A DNA stretch of 64,000 nucleotides from Calothrix sp. PCC 7103. GTDB lineage: Bacteria; Cyanobacteriota; Cyanobacteriia; Cyanobacteriales; Nostocaceae. A program made the position numbers and the translations under genes. Positions 36,619 through 45,656 of the stretch are shown here, one piece after another (the stretch's first letter is position 1; every line of letters begins with the position of its first letter). The notes beneath the pieces were generated by a model. That model searched no databases and was not told the DNA's origin. It saw only the letters and a program-made list of their open reading frames with translations. Location of the stretch: the NCBI RefSeq assembly GCF_000331305.1, contig NZ_KB217478.1:6621646-6685645 (forward strand), written 5' to 3'.

Positions 36619-37056
36619 GTGTCAGATAACAACGTAAACGCAAACGGCGCCTCAAGTAATGACGAGTTGCTTGATAAACTAAAACTTGCTTCAAATGACT
36701 TGCTATTTATGAGCGAGTCTGAATACCCTTTTGAAGTGTTTCTTTGGCAGTTAAAAGAAAAGCAGCAAGTAGACACTGAGTTTATTCTCTCCAAATTAAA
36801 CAAACCATCTGATACTAAAGTTGAGTTTGTAGACTTAGACTCGTTTTTTGAAGTTGCAACTACTGAAGAAGATTGGCACTCAGAAGAAGACAAAAAAATA
36901 GTAAACAAATACCAGAATTTAGTTAAAGTAATCAAAGAAAATCTTAGTCATATAAAAGTTGCAAGATTAGGTGAAATTCAAATTGACGTTTATATAATTG
37001 GTAAAGTTACACCAGGTAATTTAGCAGGACTTTCCACAAAACTCATTGAAACCTAA
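36619..37056 (+). CDS. nuiA: Nuclease A inhibitor-like protein
   Basis: 145 residues from a GTG (VSDNNVNANG). The sequence SNDELLDKLKLASNDLLFMSESEYPFEVFLW and the C-terminal IQIDVYIIGKVTPGNLAGLSTKLIET match the NuiA family of Anabaena. NuiA forms a tight complex with NucA and blocks the nuclease inside the cell. The placement directly beside, and convergent with, a nucA gene supports the call strongly. A short hairpin separates the two stops. Confidence 0.9.
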   Translation: MSDNNVNANGASSNDELLDKLKLASNDLLFMSESEYPFEVFLWQLKEKQQVDTEFILSKLNKPSDTKVEFVDLDSFFEVATTEEDWHSEEDKKIVNKYQNLVKVIKENLSHIKVARLGEIQIDVYIIGKVTPGNLAGLSTKLIET

Positions 37057-37063
37057 GTTGTAC

Positions 37064-37080
37064 GGTGGACACTGCCCACC
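37064..37080. terminator. Hairpin between nuiA and nucA
   Basis: GGTGGACACTGCCCACC; a short relative of the 7236/9114 repeat, between convergent genes. Confidence 0.5.
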
Positions 37081-37086
37081 TTACTA

Positions 37087-37911
37087 TTATCTTCTCTGTT
37101 TAATTCCTGGCGCCACTCCTACATCAACTTTTGTTTCTATTGCCTGTTGAACTGATTGGTTGGCACTTGTAATAAAATCATAACCCGTTTTCTTCTCTAA
37201 TGCCTCAACAGTAGTTAAATATTTTGTCCAGCTACTTTCCTTATTACCGTTCACGTTAGGAGTATCTACCGCAATTACTCTTGTTAAAGAATTTACTTCC
37301 TTTCCTGGTTCGGTGACAACGATTATTTTAAATACTCTTTCTGGTACTGCTACTTTTCCTTGGGCTATCGTCTCTTTCTGACCATAACCACCTGATATTA
37401 TATATAGTTCCTTTCCTTCTGCTGCTAATTTTCTACCATAATTTTCTAAGTCAGCCCAATAACCCTGGTTATTATCCGGCGCCTGTGGAATAATATTGGT
37501 CATCAAAAAAGTTGCGGCATTATCTTCTGGGTTATTACTACGGTCTGCCGAAGGAGCCATATGTCCTTTATCGTAACCACTGCGCGTATAATCATTTGGT
37601 GTAACACGATACCATCCTTCTGGTAGTGTATCATCTGGTCGAAATTTGTTTGACCGAGGCGCCTCACCTAACCAAGATTTATTCAATTCCCAACTTACCC
37701 AATTTGGTATACCCTTATCACGGTTGTAAGAAAGTGCATATTGTTTCTTAATAATTAAGTAGTTATTCGGGTCAGATGTACTCGCATTGCTAGGATTACC
37801 TAATGTCAAATGTACACTTACAGGTTTAGAGGGTAAAAGTAATGCACATCCTGTAATAAAAATAATTAACACGACAATAATGGTAATCAAAAACCCTTTA
37901 GGTTTGAACAT
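37087..37911 (-). CDS. nucA: Sugar-nonspecific DNA/RNA endonuclease, probable lipoprotein
   Basis: 274 residues. The N-terminal signal ends in a lipobox (IFITGC, C22), suggesting membrane anchoring rather than free secretion. The betabetaalpha-metal nuclease domain shows YALSYNRDKGIPNWVSWEL, the active-site motif as D-K-G-H in YDKGHMAPSADRS (canonical DRGH), FLMTNIIPQAPDNNQGYWADLE and ELYIISGGYG. The general-base histidine and the metal-binding asparagine are kept; the R-to-K change in the motif is unusual. It degrades DNA and RNA outside the cytoplasm. Inhibitor gene nuiA is convergent with it. Confidence 0.93.
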   Translation of the reverse strand: MFKPKGFLITIIVVLIIFITGCALLLPSKPVSVHLTLGNPSNASTSDPNNYLIIKKQYALSYNRDKGIPNWVSWELNKSWLGEAPRSNKFRPDDTLPEGWYRVTPNDYTRSGYDKGHMAPSADRSNNPEDNAATFLMTNIIPQAPDNNQGYWADLENYGRKLAAEGKELYIISGGYGQKETIAQGKVAVPERVFKIIVVTEPGKEVNSLTRVIAVDTPNVNGNKESSWTKYLTTVEALEKKTGYDFITSANQSVQQAIETKVDVGVAPGIKQRR

Positions 37912-38212
37912 AGATATAAATTTTTATATTTTCTCCTAATAAAATACCTCGAATCACGAGCATATGATTCGAGGCTATAGCATTGTTTTAGTTAAATTTA
38001 AAGGGCAGATGCACGCTATAGTGATTCTTGGAAGGTAAGTCTTTTGCAAATAGTTAAGGAATGTTAAGTTGTATTAACAGGTCTCAACAATTACCTAATA
38101 TAGTCACAGTACAAAAGTTTTTCAAGCAAATTTACGGTTACAGTCCATTGGAAAAATTAACAGTTAGGATAGTAAAAGTGTTTGTTTATAAAATAAAAGC
38201 GCGTTTACAGAG
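37912..38212. other. Divergent gap between nucA and the diiron-protein gene
   Basis: Contains the hairpin at 37947-37974 close to nucA. Nothing else was recognised. Confidence 0.45.
37947..37974. promoter_or_regulatory. Perfect 10-bp stem upstream of nucA
   Basis: CCTCGAATCA and TGATTCGAGG around an 8-base loop, 36 bp before the nucA start. It could be an operator or leader hairpin. Confidence 0.4.
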
Positions 38213-38974
38213 ATGAATTTCCTCACATATCTCATGCATTTAGCGGGTTCAGGCGCCGTTGCGTACTATTCAGCGTTGCAGATTCGCGATATTAAGACTC
38301 GTCCCAATGTACTGGCAGGGTTTCAGCTTGCTGAGTCAGGGTCAGTCCCATTTTTGACAAAGTTATCAGAACGCGCAGCCGCAGAGGGCGATACATGGTT
38401 GGCAGAAAGATTAGTAAAACATGCTACTGACGAAACTCGGCACGGTCAAATCTTTGCTCATGCTCTTAAGCAACTCGATAAACAAGTAATTGATTTTAAG
38501 AATCAACCAAAAGCTGTTGAAAAGGAAGAGAGCGACAAGAAAGCATCGCAAGAAAAACGCAGTCCTTTCTTCGGCGCCTTTTTTACAGGATATTCCCAAG
38601 AACAACTCAAACCAGAGGTAATAGACTGGGATGTGTTTATGGGTAGCACTTATATTCTGGAATTAGATGCGAGTAAAGACTTTGCGCGCATGGCAAAAGT
38701 TTTACCCGAAGACGATGCGATAGCACGCAACCTCAAACTAGGGATGTTAAGCATCGCGCAAGATGAAACTGGACATGCTGCATATCTTTATGAAGCCATG
38801 ACTCGAAGAATGTCTCCCATCCAAGTTCAACAACTAGTTGATGAATGGAGACAGCGCAAAATTAATGCGATGCTAGCTTTCGCAGGCAATATTCTACAAG
38901 GTAAAGGTGAAAACCGTTCTCTTGTTCAAGATGGGGCGCCTGTTGAGAAAGAATCAGAATTAGTCGCCGCATAA
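38213..38974 (+). CDS. Ferritin-like diiron protein, function unknown
   Basis: 253 residues, mostly helical. Two E-x-x-H metal motifs sit in related helices, DETRHGQIF (near 72-75) and DETGHAAYLYEAM (near 184-187), with further acidic residues in FQLAESGSVPF and YILELDASKDFA, the four-helix ferritin-like layout. MiaE and other diiron monooxygenases share this plan. A charged insert (about 98-122, KEEESDKKASQEKR region) separates the halves. No reaction can be assigned. It is monocistronic, with a palindromic repeat after the stop. Confidence 0.75.
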   Translation: MNFLTYLMHLAGSGAVAYYSALQIRDIKTRPNVLAGFQLAESGSVPFLTKLSERAAAEGDTWLAERLVKHATDETRHGQIFAHALKQLDKQVIDFKNQPKAVEKEESDKKASQEKRSPFFGAFFTGYSQEQLKPEVIDWDVFMGSTYILELDASKDFARMAKVLPEDDAIARNLKLGMLSIAQDETGHAAYLYEAMTRRMSPIQVQQLVDEWRQRKINAMLAFAGNILQGKGENRSLVQDGAPVEKESELVAA

Positions 38975-38986
38975 CAGAATATATTT

Positions 38987-39016
38987 GTAGAGACGCGAGG
39001 AACATCGCGTCTCTAC
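38987..39016. repeat. GTAGAGACGCGAG hairpin repeat
   Basis: GTAGAGACGCGAGGAACATC followed by GCGTCTCTAC; 3' of the diiron gene. Confidence 0.8.
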
Positions 39017-39025
39017 GACCGTGTA

Positions 39026-39157
39026 TTAACTAGAAAAACTGACGATAATCGAAACTAGTACAATTAATCCACCAATCCAAAGCGCTAAAGACCCCCAGCT
39101 TACGGAATCTTTTTGTATTGACTGCCGCACGTTACTAACTAAATTGTTGCGAGCCAT
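39026..39157 (-). CDS. 43-residue single-span membrane protein
   Basis: Found by reading the gap: ATG at 39157 preceded by GAGGGG at good spacing, ending at TAA 39026. The protein has a polar N-terminus (MARNNLVSNVRQSIQKDSV) and one hydrophobic helix (LALWIGGLIVLVSIIVSF). This is the architecture of small thylakoid or plasma-membrane proteins, but it is not a photosystem or cytochrome b6f subunit that I recognise. It is convergent with the diiron gene. Confidence 0.55.
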   Translation of the reverse strand: MARNNLVSNVRQSIQKDSVSWGSLALWIGGLIVLVSIIVSFSS

Positions 39158-39474
39158 GATATTCCCCTCAAATCTGTTTATTTTTTAAATTGATTTTTCT
39201 TGCAATCAAAATTTGACATTACTTGCGCGCGAGTAATATCAAGGTAAAACAACCAATAGGCACGAATAAGGTTTAGAAGATATAATTGTATAGTTTAGAA
39301 ACCGTAGAAACGCGGTTTCTTTGTAAATTACACAAGTACATTTTCTTAACTATTTTTGAACTATTTTTTGAACTGTATTCATATTTTCGCTAATTTGAGT
39401 TAGATATATGTTGAAACTCTTATTTTTGACATCAATCTTAACTTAATCTTAATATTACTTCATCAAGGAATGGT
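39158..39474. other. Divergent gap upstream of the 81-aa gene
   Basis: AT-rich, nothing recognised beyond probable promoters. Confidence 0.4.
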
Positions 39475-39720
39475 ATGGTACAACAAATTAGACAAAACGA
39501 ACCGCAATACATTTGTGTAGTTCCAGTTGAAAGTATCACAGGAAATTTAGATGAAGAAATTATGAGCTTTGGTATATCTGTAGATGCAGCAAAAAGTGAA
39601 GCCGAAAAGCTACTTGCATCTACCTATGGATGTACTTTGACACAAATAGTTGAATTGATGCAAAAAGCTAGCATTCAACCAATTGCTCAATCTTGCGCTC
39701 CTACACGTGATATCGAATAA
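39475..39720 (+). CDS. 81-aa protein translationally coupled to a lysozyme
   Basis: 81 residues, soluble, mixed helical (SVDAAKSEAEKLLASTYGCTLTQIVELMQKA). AAGGA lies upstream of the ATG. Its stop overlaps the next start as TAATG, so the two proteins are probably made together. No signal peptide, membrane span or known family was seen. A role as partner, inhibitor or regulator of the lysozyme is an inference from coupling only. Confidence 0.6.
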   Translation: MVQQIRQNEPQYICVVPVESITGNLDEEIMSFGISVDAAKSEAEKLLASTYGCTLTQIVELMQKASIQPIAQSCAPTRDIE

Positions 39721-40361
39721 TGAATAATTCTTACAAAATTCAAGCAGGTGATACGCTGAGTGCTATTGCGCTGCGTGAGTTGGGAAATGCTAACCGCTGG
39801 CAAGAAATTACCAATGAAAATGGACAATTCTTTACTGAGGCAGAAGCGCGTAAGTTGAGAATTGGGCAAATTATATATTTACCAGTTAAAGAAGGCGCCT
39901 ATAAAATAAGCGACCGTGGTTTGGAGTTAATAATTCAATTTGAAGGGATATTTTTAAATTTATACAACTGCCCAGCTAACCACACCACAATCGGAGTAGG
40001 ACACCTCGTACATTACGGTCCCATCAATGGTAGTGAGCCAGAAGAATTTAAGTGTGGAATTACACGTCAACGCGCGATGGAAATTCTACGCACGGATGTT
40101 AACGGCGCCGAAGTTGTGGTAAACAAGCTTGTAAAAGTACCTCTAAATCAAAATCAGTTTGACGCACTCGTAAGCTTTGTGTTTAATTTGGGTGAAACTA
40201 ACTTCGCTAACTCTACATTACTAAGAAAGCTAAATGCTTCTGATTATGATGCTGTACCTTCGGAATTAAATAGATGGGTATATGCTAAAGGAAAAATTCT
40301 GCCTGGTTTGGTCAAAAGGCGCCTTTCTGAAGGTAAATTGTTTCAAGGCAATTCATTTTGA
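39720..40361 (+). CDS. LysM domain fused to a GH24 lysozyme
   Basis: 213 residues. A LysM peptidoglycan/chitin-binding domain spans about 5-56 (YKIQAGDTLSAIALRELGNANRWQEI...IGQIIYLP). Residues 62-213 are a T4-lysozyme-like GH24 domain with the E-x8-C/D-x5-T triad as E75 (QFEG), C84 and T90 (TIGVGHLVH), then FDALVSFVFNLG and GLVKRRLSEGKLF. Cysteine in the second position also occurs in many phage endolysins. No signal peptide is visible. No phage genes surround it. It should cleave murein glycan strands. Confidence 0.88.
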   Translation: MNNSYKIQAGDTLSAIALRELGNANRWQEITNENGQFFTEAEARKLRIGQIIYLPVKEGAYKISDRGLELIIQFEGIFLNLYNCPANHTTIGVGHLVHYGPINGSEPEEFKCGITRQRAMEILRTDVNGAEVVVNKLVKVPLNQNQFDALVSFVFNLGETNFANSTLLRKLNASDYDAVPSELNRWVYAKGKILPGLVKRRLSEGKLFQGNSF

Positions 40362-40431
40362 TGCGATAGGTCGAAATTAAAGCATTTGAATTAAGATTGA
40401 TATCAAACCTTTATAAACATGCACGTATCTT

Positions 40432-40749
40432 ATGTCTACAAAAAAGCAATTCAATAGCTTTGAGGAAATGCTTTCTAGTTCTGATGTACCTGTGCTAGTA
40501 GATTTTTATGCAGATTGGTGTGGTCCATGCAAGCTAATGAGTCAGATTTTGGAACAAGTTAATGCTCAACTCCAAGGTCGGATGCGTGTGGCGAAAATTG
40601 ACACCGAAAAGTACACACAACTCGCTACTCAGTACCAAATTCAAGCTTTACCAACACTTATTTTGTTCAAACAGGGAAAACCTGTAGACAAAATCGAGGG
40701 TGTTTTACAAGCACAAGACTTGGTACGACGCCTCGAAACAATGATATAA
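40432..40749 (+). CDS. Thioredoxin
   Basis: 105 residues with the redox motif W29-C30-G-P-C33-K and the cis-proline segment QALPTLILF. The N-terminal KKQFNSFEEMLSSSDVPVLVDFYADWCGPCK resembles the cyanobacterial y-type (TrxQ-like) thioredoxins rather than the m-type. It reduces protein disulfides using ferredoxin- or NADPH-thioredoxin reductase. It is 70 bp after the lysozyme gene but probably independent. Subtype is by recollection, so no symbol is given. Confidence 0.93.
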   Translation: MSTKKQFNSFEEMLSSSDVPVLVDFYADWCGPCKLMSQILEQVNAQLQGRMRVAKIDTEKYTQLATQYQIQALPTLILFKQGKPVDKIEGVLQAQDLVRRLETMI

Positions 40750-40751
40750 CT

Positions 40752-40827
40752 GGCAACGGATGTAACGGATGTAACGGATGGTTTTTTATAATTGCTCATC
40801 AGCTACATCCGTTCATTATTCGTTGCC
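40752..40827. repeat. AACGGATGT repeats in inverted arrangement
   Basis: GGCAACGGATGTAACGGATG and onward at 40752-40779 and the reverse complement at 40804-40827, capable of a long hairpin after the thioredoxin gene. Confidence 0.75.
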
Positions 40828-40916
40828 AAGGGTATCAGATGTAACTAGTAATTAACCAAGAAACATTGTAAAAAAAGAACTAAGTGTCTACTTGGTTAAA
40901 CTAGGTCTTACTCGTC

Positions 40917-41471
40917 ATGCGTGAAAGCTCAATAGGAATTGTCATAGCTCTGTTAGTTACATTTGGTTTAGGTGCTGGTAGTATTTGGTGGGCATATCAA
41001 TTTGGTTTTGGTACTAATTCCAACAGTCTACAATCTTTAACAGATTCTACACCTATTACAACGGCGCCATCTGAAGCTCAGTCACCTGTAGAACAAACAC
41101 CAACACCGACTTTAACCCCAACATCTCAAACAGTTAAAAAAGTTGAAAATATACAAAAGTTACCTATTCAAGAAGAGGTAAAGTTTGTAATTAATACAAT
41201 TTTACTTACACCCGAAAGTCGAGAAGCTCTTGAGCAACTGGCGGATACAGCAGTTAAATATAATTCACAGGATGTGGTTATACGTATAAATGTAGGTGTA
41301 GGGGAATCAGAATTTAGTCAGACTCTTGCTGAAAATAGAGGAGAAGAGATTGCTGGTATTTTGAGAGATAAGGGATTTGCTAAAAAAATTATCATTTCTA
41401 AAAGAAATAGCGTTAACTATACCAAAGCGACGCAGAACAAACCTATAGAAGTGAGCTTAATGAATAATTAA
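40917..41471 (+). CDS. Single-span protein with a degenerate OmpA-like C-terminal domain
   Basis: 184 residues: membrane anchor about 6-28 (IGIVIALLVTFGLGAGSIWWAYQFG), a Pro/Thr-rich periplasmic linker (about 45-75), and a C-terminal domain whose pattern (ILLTPESREALEQLADTAVKY, VIRINVGVGESEFSQTLAENRGEEIAGILRDKGF) resembles OmpA/MotB peptidoglycan-binding domains, without all the canonical residues. It may bind the cell wall. No operon partner is evident. Confidence 0.6.
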   Translation: MRESSIGIVIALLVTFGLGAGSIWWAYQFGFGTNSNSLQSLTDSTPITTAPSEAQSPVEQTPTPTLTPTSQTVKKVENIQKLPIQEEVKFVINTILLTPESREALEQLADTAVKYNSQDVVIRINVGVGESEFSQTLAENRGEEIAGILRDKGFAKKIIISKRNSVNYTKATQNKPIEVSLMNN

Positions 41472-41531
41472 ATAAATCTATTCATGTCCCGTAAACGTAG
41501 TTTTCCCGTAGGGTAGAAAAAATTTAATGTT

Positions 41532-42452
41532 TTAACATCGTCGCACATTCAAACAGCACCATTCTTTGCGCTTCCATAGTGCAGCAACTATCCAGCCATG
41601 CTTTTCCAAAACATCAGCTACGGCTTTTGATTGTTCTACAAGAATACCGCTAAAAATACCCCAAGTTGTAGGTTTTGTTATAGCGGTTATTTGTGGTACA
41701 AGCTTAATAATAACGTCAGCTAATATATTACAAACTATCCCGTCAACAGGTTGCTCAAGTATTTTTGCCAGAGTTTCCGTACTACCTTCTGCCGAAAATA
41801 AACGGTCTGCCTCAATACCATTTAGAATTCTGTTTTCCATTGTTGCTTTTACTGCCAATGGGTCGGTATCAACTCCATAAGCTTTTTTGGCACCGAGTAA
41901 AATTGCGCCGACACAAAGTATACCAGAACCGCATCCTATATCAGCAATTACCACATCATCAAGTTTAGTGTTCTCACCTGTAAAAGATGTGCCATAGTCA
42001 CTAAATCGCATTTCTAAGGCTTCTAAACAAAGCTGAGTGGTGGCATGATTTCCTGTACCAAAAGCGACACCTGGGTCAAGTTTTATAACTAGTCGGTCGG
42101 AGTCTGTAGGCATGGGTAGCCATGCTGGGTTAATCAGGAATCTATCACCAATTTCTTGAGGATGCCAGTATTGCTTCCAACTACTTGCCCAGTCTTGCTC
42201 ATCAATTAAATGCCACTGTAAAGTGGGGGGTGGTAATTCAATGCATAATGCATCTTGGCGCAGTAATAATGATAATGCCGCCAAATCGATTAGATGTACT
42301 TTTACTTGCGGCAAATATGCCCGAACTAAATTCACGTGTCCTTTTCGTTCGCTTGCAGTTCCACGACACCCAAAATTTTCTAGGCGCCAAAAAATCGAAT
42401 CTTCAAGTTCAGGTTCGCAAGTTATTTGTATTTCCCACCAAGTGTTAGCCAT
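41532..42452 (-). CDS. prmA: Ribosomal protein L11 methyltransferase
   Basis: 306 residues. The SAM-binding motif [18 protein letters not shown] and [23 protein letters not shown] are diagnostic of PrmA, with [19 protein letters not shown] near the end. It trimethylates L11. It lies downstream of serA on the same strand, separated by a repeat-filled gap of 170 bp, so co-transcription is uncertain. Confidence 0.94.
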   Translation of the reverse strand: MANTWWEIQITCEPELEDSIFWRLENFGCRGTASERKGHVNLVRAYLPQVKVHLIDLAALSLLLRQDALCIELPPPTLQWHLIDEQDWASSWKQYWHPQEIGDRFLINPAWLPMPTDSDRLVIKLDPGVAFGTGNHATTQLCLEALEMRFSDYGTSFTGENTKLDDVVIADIGCGSGILCVGAILLGAKKAYGVDTDPLAVKATMENRILNGIEADRLFSAEGSTETLAKILEQPVDGIVCNILADVIIKLVPQITAITKPTTWGIFSGILVEQSKAVADVLEKHGWIVAALWKRKEWCCLNVRRC

Positions 42453-42454
42453 AA

Positions 42455-42522
42455 GAGTGCTGAGTAATGAGTGCTGAGTGCTGAGTAATGAGTGCTGAGT
42501 AATGAGTGCTGAGTGCTGAGTT
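42455..42522. repeat. Tandem GAGTGCTGAGTAAT repeats
   Basis: Several 7- and 14-bp units built on AGTGCTG. The reverse-complement family lies at 42569-42623, so the pair can form long hairpins between serA and prmA. Confidence 0.85.
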
Positions 42523-42568
42523 TTAATAGAAAGTTTAGAATTTATAACTTTGTACCCAACGCTTTATT

Positions 42569-42623
42569 TACTCAGCACTCAGCACTTTCTACTACTTTCT
42601 CCACTCAGCACTTTCTACTACTT
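42569..42623. repeat. Inverted CTCAGCACT repeats after serA
   Basis: ACTCAGCACTCAGCACTTTC and further units; inverse of 42455-42522. Confidence 0.8.
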
Positions 42624-44203
42624 TATAAATTTACTGTATACGCATCGCGGATTCCAGGTACTTTGGTAATCTCGCTTAAGATGCCATCGGGTAGAGGGTC
42701 ATCAAGACTGAGTGCCATTACCGCATCACCACGAACGATTTTGCGACCTACCTGCATACTGGCAATATTGACATTAAAGCTACCCAAAAGGGAACCTAAT
42801 TTACCAATAATTCCTGGCATGTCACGGTGGAGGGTAAACAGCATGTGCTGACTTGGAGGAACGTTTATTGGAAAACCATCCATGTTGGTGAGACGAATTT
42901 CTCCATCACCTAATAAGGCACCTGTCACGGAGTGGGTACCCAAGTTACCTGTGGCTTCGAGGTGAAGTGAGCCTGCATAATCACGAACAGCAGCATCACG
43001 AGTTTCAATTACTCGTATTCCTCTTTCTTTGGCTTCAATGCTGGCGTTGACGTAGTTAACTCGTTCGCGCAAAGCTTGATGCAGTAACCCTTTCAACGCT
43101 GCAACTACTAAAGGCTGACTCTTATTTGTTGCTATTTCCCCTTGCAATCGAATGTTGAGTAATTCAACTCTTCCACCCGCTAGCTGACTAACTAGTCTAC
43201 CAAGTGTTTCTGCTAGTTGCATATAGGGTTTTAGTTCCTCTAGCACATCGGGTCCCAGTCCTGGTATATTTACTGCCGACCGTGCAGGTAATCCAAGCAA
43301 TACGTCGCGTATTTGTTCGGCAACGTCTATTGCTACGTTGACTTGTGCTTCGGTTGTGGAGGCGCCTAAGTGCGGTGTCAAAATTATATCTTTACCGACT
43401 TCACGCAAAGTTGATTCAGCTAACGGCTCCGACTCGAATACATCTAACGCGGCGCCTGCTATTTTACCTTCTTTAACTGCACTTGCTAGCGCTGCTTCAT
43501 CAATGATGCCACCACGCGCGCAATTTATTATCCGAGTGGTTGGCTTCATTTTCGCCAATAATTCGGCATTAATTAAATGCGTGGTTTCGGGGGTTTTGGG
43601 AATATGTAGAGTAATATAATCGGCTTGTTGTGCGAGTACATCCATATCTACTAGCTGACAGCCAATTTGCTCCGCACGTTCGGTGGAAATAAATGGGTCA
43701 TAAGCGAGCAACTTCATTCCCATAGCTCTAGCTACAGCAGCAACGTGAGAACCTATTTTGCCCAAACCCACAATACCCAAAGTTTTTTTATAAACTTCGG
43801 CACCAACAAAAGTTTTGCGGTCCCACTCACCACGTTTAACCGACGCATTGGCATCTGGAATGTGACGTGACAAGGAAAGCATCATTGCTAGTGCATGTTC
43901 CGCAGCCGCAATCGTATTGCCTTCAGGGGAATTAACTACTACAATACCTTGGCGTGTCGCGGCTGGAACATCGACATTATCTACACCAACACCCGCACGA
44001 CCGATGATTTTCAAGTTTGTACCAGCTTCAATAATTTCTTTTGTAACACGGGTACCTGAACGAATCATCAACGCATCGTATTCACCGATGATGTTTACTA
44101 GTTCATCTGGTTTTAATGTTGTTTTGACATCGACGGTAGCGACTTGAGATAGTATATCTATCCCAGCTTGGTCAATTGGATCGGAAACGAGAACTTTAGA
44201 CAT
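42623..44203 (-). CDS. serA: D-3-phosphoglycerate dehydrogenase
   Basis: 526 residues, the long form. NAD-binding loop [13 protein letters not shown], catalytic segments [14 protein letters not shown] and [13 protein letters not shown], an intervening domain, and a C-terminal ACT domain ([32 protein letters not shown]) that usually binds serine. It makes 3-phosphohydroxypyruvate, the first step of serine synthesis. Complete and typical. Confidence 0.96.
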   Translation of the reverse strand: MSKVLVSDPIDQAGIDILSQVATVDVKTTLKPDELVNIIGEYDALMIRSGTRVTKEIIEAGTNLKIIGRAGVGVDNVDVPAATRQGIVVVNSPEGNTIAAAEHALAMMLSLSRHIPDANASVKRGEWDRKTFVGAEVYKKTLGIVGLGKIGSHVAAVARAMGMKLLAYDPFISTERAEQIGCQLVDMDVLAQQADYITLHIPKTPETTHLINAELLAKMKPTTRIINCARGGIIDEAALASAVKEGKIAGAALDVFESEPLAESTLREVGKDIILTPHLGASTTEAQVNVAIDVAEQIRDVLLGLPARSAVNIPGLGPDVLEELKPYMQLAETLGRLVSQLAGGRVELLNIRLQGEIATNKSQPLVVAALKGLLHQALRERVNYVNASIEAKERGIRVIETRDAAVRDYAGSLHLEATGNLGTHSVTGALLGDGEIRLTNMDGFPINVPPSQHMLFTLHRDMPGIIGKLGSLLGSFNVNIASMQVGRKIVRGDAVMALSLDDPLPDGILSEITKVPGIRDAYTVNL

Positions 44204-44468
44204 GATGGCTGAATTCTTGCATTTGAGGTAATTCTGGGCAGGATTTTAAAGTTTTGACTTAAATGCTTCCACTTAATCAACTTACAATATTCAAGCAGTT
44301 GGCACCCATACACCCACTCGGTAAATATAAACCATTGGGTGGGCTAATCGCTTATTATTTATCAAAAATTCTTACATTGTCACTAGCCATAGCATATAAC
44401 CTCTATATATAGGTATCTAATTTTACCTGATTTAATGTATAATTTTTTCTAGTAAAAATGCGGCTTTG

Positions 44469-44496
44469 GTAGAGACCGTATTAATTCGGTCTCTAC
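44469..44496. repeat. GTAGAGACCGTA hairpin repeat
   Basis: GTAGAGACCGTATTAATTCG followed by GTCTCTAC; both arms carry the variant ACCG/CGGT, keeping the stem. Confidence 0.8.
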
Positions 44497-44711
44497 AATT
44501 ATCAATTTCACAAATAATTTAAAACCACCACATTTACACTAATATTAGTAATGATATTTCAGTTACCTTACTTTCAAATTATACCTATGATAACTTAATA
44601 TATCTGTTGATTTAAATGACTATACCGAACGAGAAAACAGGATACTTCAAGCGTATAGTTGAAGAAAAGAAAAAAGCAAAGTCTGAAAACTAGAATTAAA
44701 AACATACAGAT

Positions 44712-44739
44712 GTAGAGACACGATTAATCGTGTCTCTAC
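44712..44739. repeat. GTAGAGACACGAT hairpin repeat
   Basis: GTAGAGACACGATTAATCGT followed by GTCTCTAC; matched changes in both arms. Confidence 0.8.
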
Positions 44740-44790
44740 ATGCGTGAATTTCAATCTTCTCTGTGTGGTAAAAATATTCTAATTATAAAT

Positions 44791-44812
44791 GTTAGGTTAG
44801 CACCCAACCTAC
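44791..44812. repeat. AACCTAC palindrome supplying the panB stop codon
   Basis: GTTAGGTTAGCACCCAACCT then AC; its CTA gives the TAG of panB on the minus strand. Confidence 0.7.
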
Positions 44813-45582
44813 ATGGGAAATTTACGTTCTTTGACTTCTGTGCTGTATTTTAAGATGGCGCCACTAATTATTTCACGTAGGTTAGTGTAAACTTTGGCGA
44901 ATGGTGGCTGTTTTTCGGAGAGTCCTAATATGTCGGAAGTTACTAGTACTTGACCATCACAGTGAACGCTGGCGCCGATTCCGATTGTAGGAATACTGAG
45001 TTTATGTGTAATTTGTGATGCTAGGTTACTGGGGATATGTTCTAAGACTATTGAAAAGGCGCCTGCTTGTTCGAGGGCTATTGCTTCATTTAATATATGT
45101 TGAGCAGAGTCTTCGGTTTTGCCTTGTTGTTTTAAACCAAGTTGATGTACTGACTGTGGTGTTAAGCCAACATGTGCCATGACAGGTATACCAGCTTGTA
45201 CTAATCGCTCTACAGTTTCTATCATGGCTGGATACCCACCCTCAACTTTAACTGCCTGGGCGCCTGTTTCTTTCAAAACTCTTCCAGCAGAGTGTATAGC
45301 TTGTTGAATACTTTCTTGGTAAGTCAAAAATGGTAAATCTACAACCATGAGCGCACGCTTAACTCCACGACGCACAGCTTTGGCATGGTATATCATTTCG
45401 TCTAATGTAATTGGCAGTGTTGTTTCGTACCCAAGCATTACTGCCATTGAATCACCAACTAATACTATATCTATACCAGCAGCATCAATCAGCTGTGCCG
45501 TAATATAATCCCAAGCCGTTAACGCCACAATTGTACGACCTAGTTGTTTCCACTGAATAATTTGTTGAATAGTAACGGGCAT
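44809..45582 (-). CDS. panB: 3-Methyl-2-oxobutanoate hydroxymethyltransferase
   Basis: 257 residues. Family motifs: [94 protein letters not shown]. PanB makes ketopantoate from alpha-ketoisovalerate for pantothenate and coenzyme A. The last codon and stop abut a dispersed palindrome. It precedes no panC in this window. Confidence 0.96.
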   Translation of the reverse strand: MPVTIQQIIQWKQLGRTIVALTAWDYITAQLIDAAGIDIVLVGDSMAVMLGYETTLPITLDEMIYHAKAVRRGVKRALMVVDLPFLTYQESIQQAIHSAGRVLKETGAQAVKVEGGYPAMIETVERLVQAGIPVMAHVGLTPQSVHQLGLKQQGKTEDSAQHILNEAIALEQAGAFSIVLEHIPSNLASQITHKLSIPTIGIGASVHCDGQVLVTSDILGLSEKQPPFAKVYTNLREIISGAILKYSTEVKERKFPM

Positions 45583-45656
45583 TTTGGTAGGGTGCGTGAC
45601 GCCATCACAATTTTACAACGGAGCCAACAATCTGGTAGCGTCACGCACCTGATAAA

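Larger units (their letters stand above)
44204..44808. other. Repeat-rich gap between serA and panB
   Basis: Holds two GTAGAGAC-type palindromes (44469, 44712) and an AACCTAC palindrome (44791). A 25-codon ORF at 44616-44693 was not accepted as a gene. Confidence 0.55.

Noticed and set aside
36609-36935. Minus-strand ORF opposite nuiA
   Set aside because: Shadow of the nuclease-inhibitor gene, which is supported by family motifs and by nucA next door.
39687-40361. Prophage remnant around the GH24 lysozyme
   Set aside because: No holin, integrase, terminase or structural gene nearby; the LysM fusion and coupled small gene suggest a host gene.
44616-44693. 25-codon ORF between serA and panB
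   Set aside because: Lysine-rich, very short and without a clear ribosome-binding site; cannot be supported.
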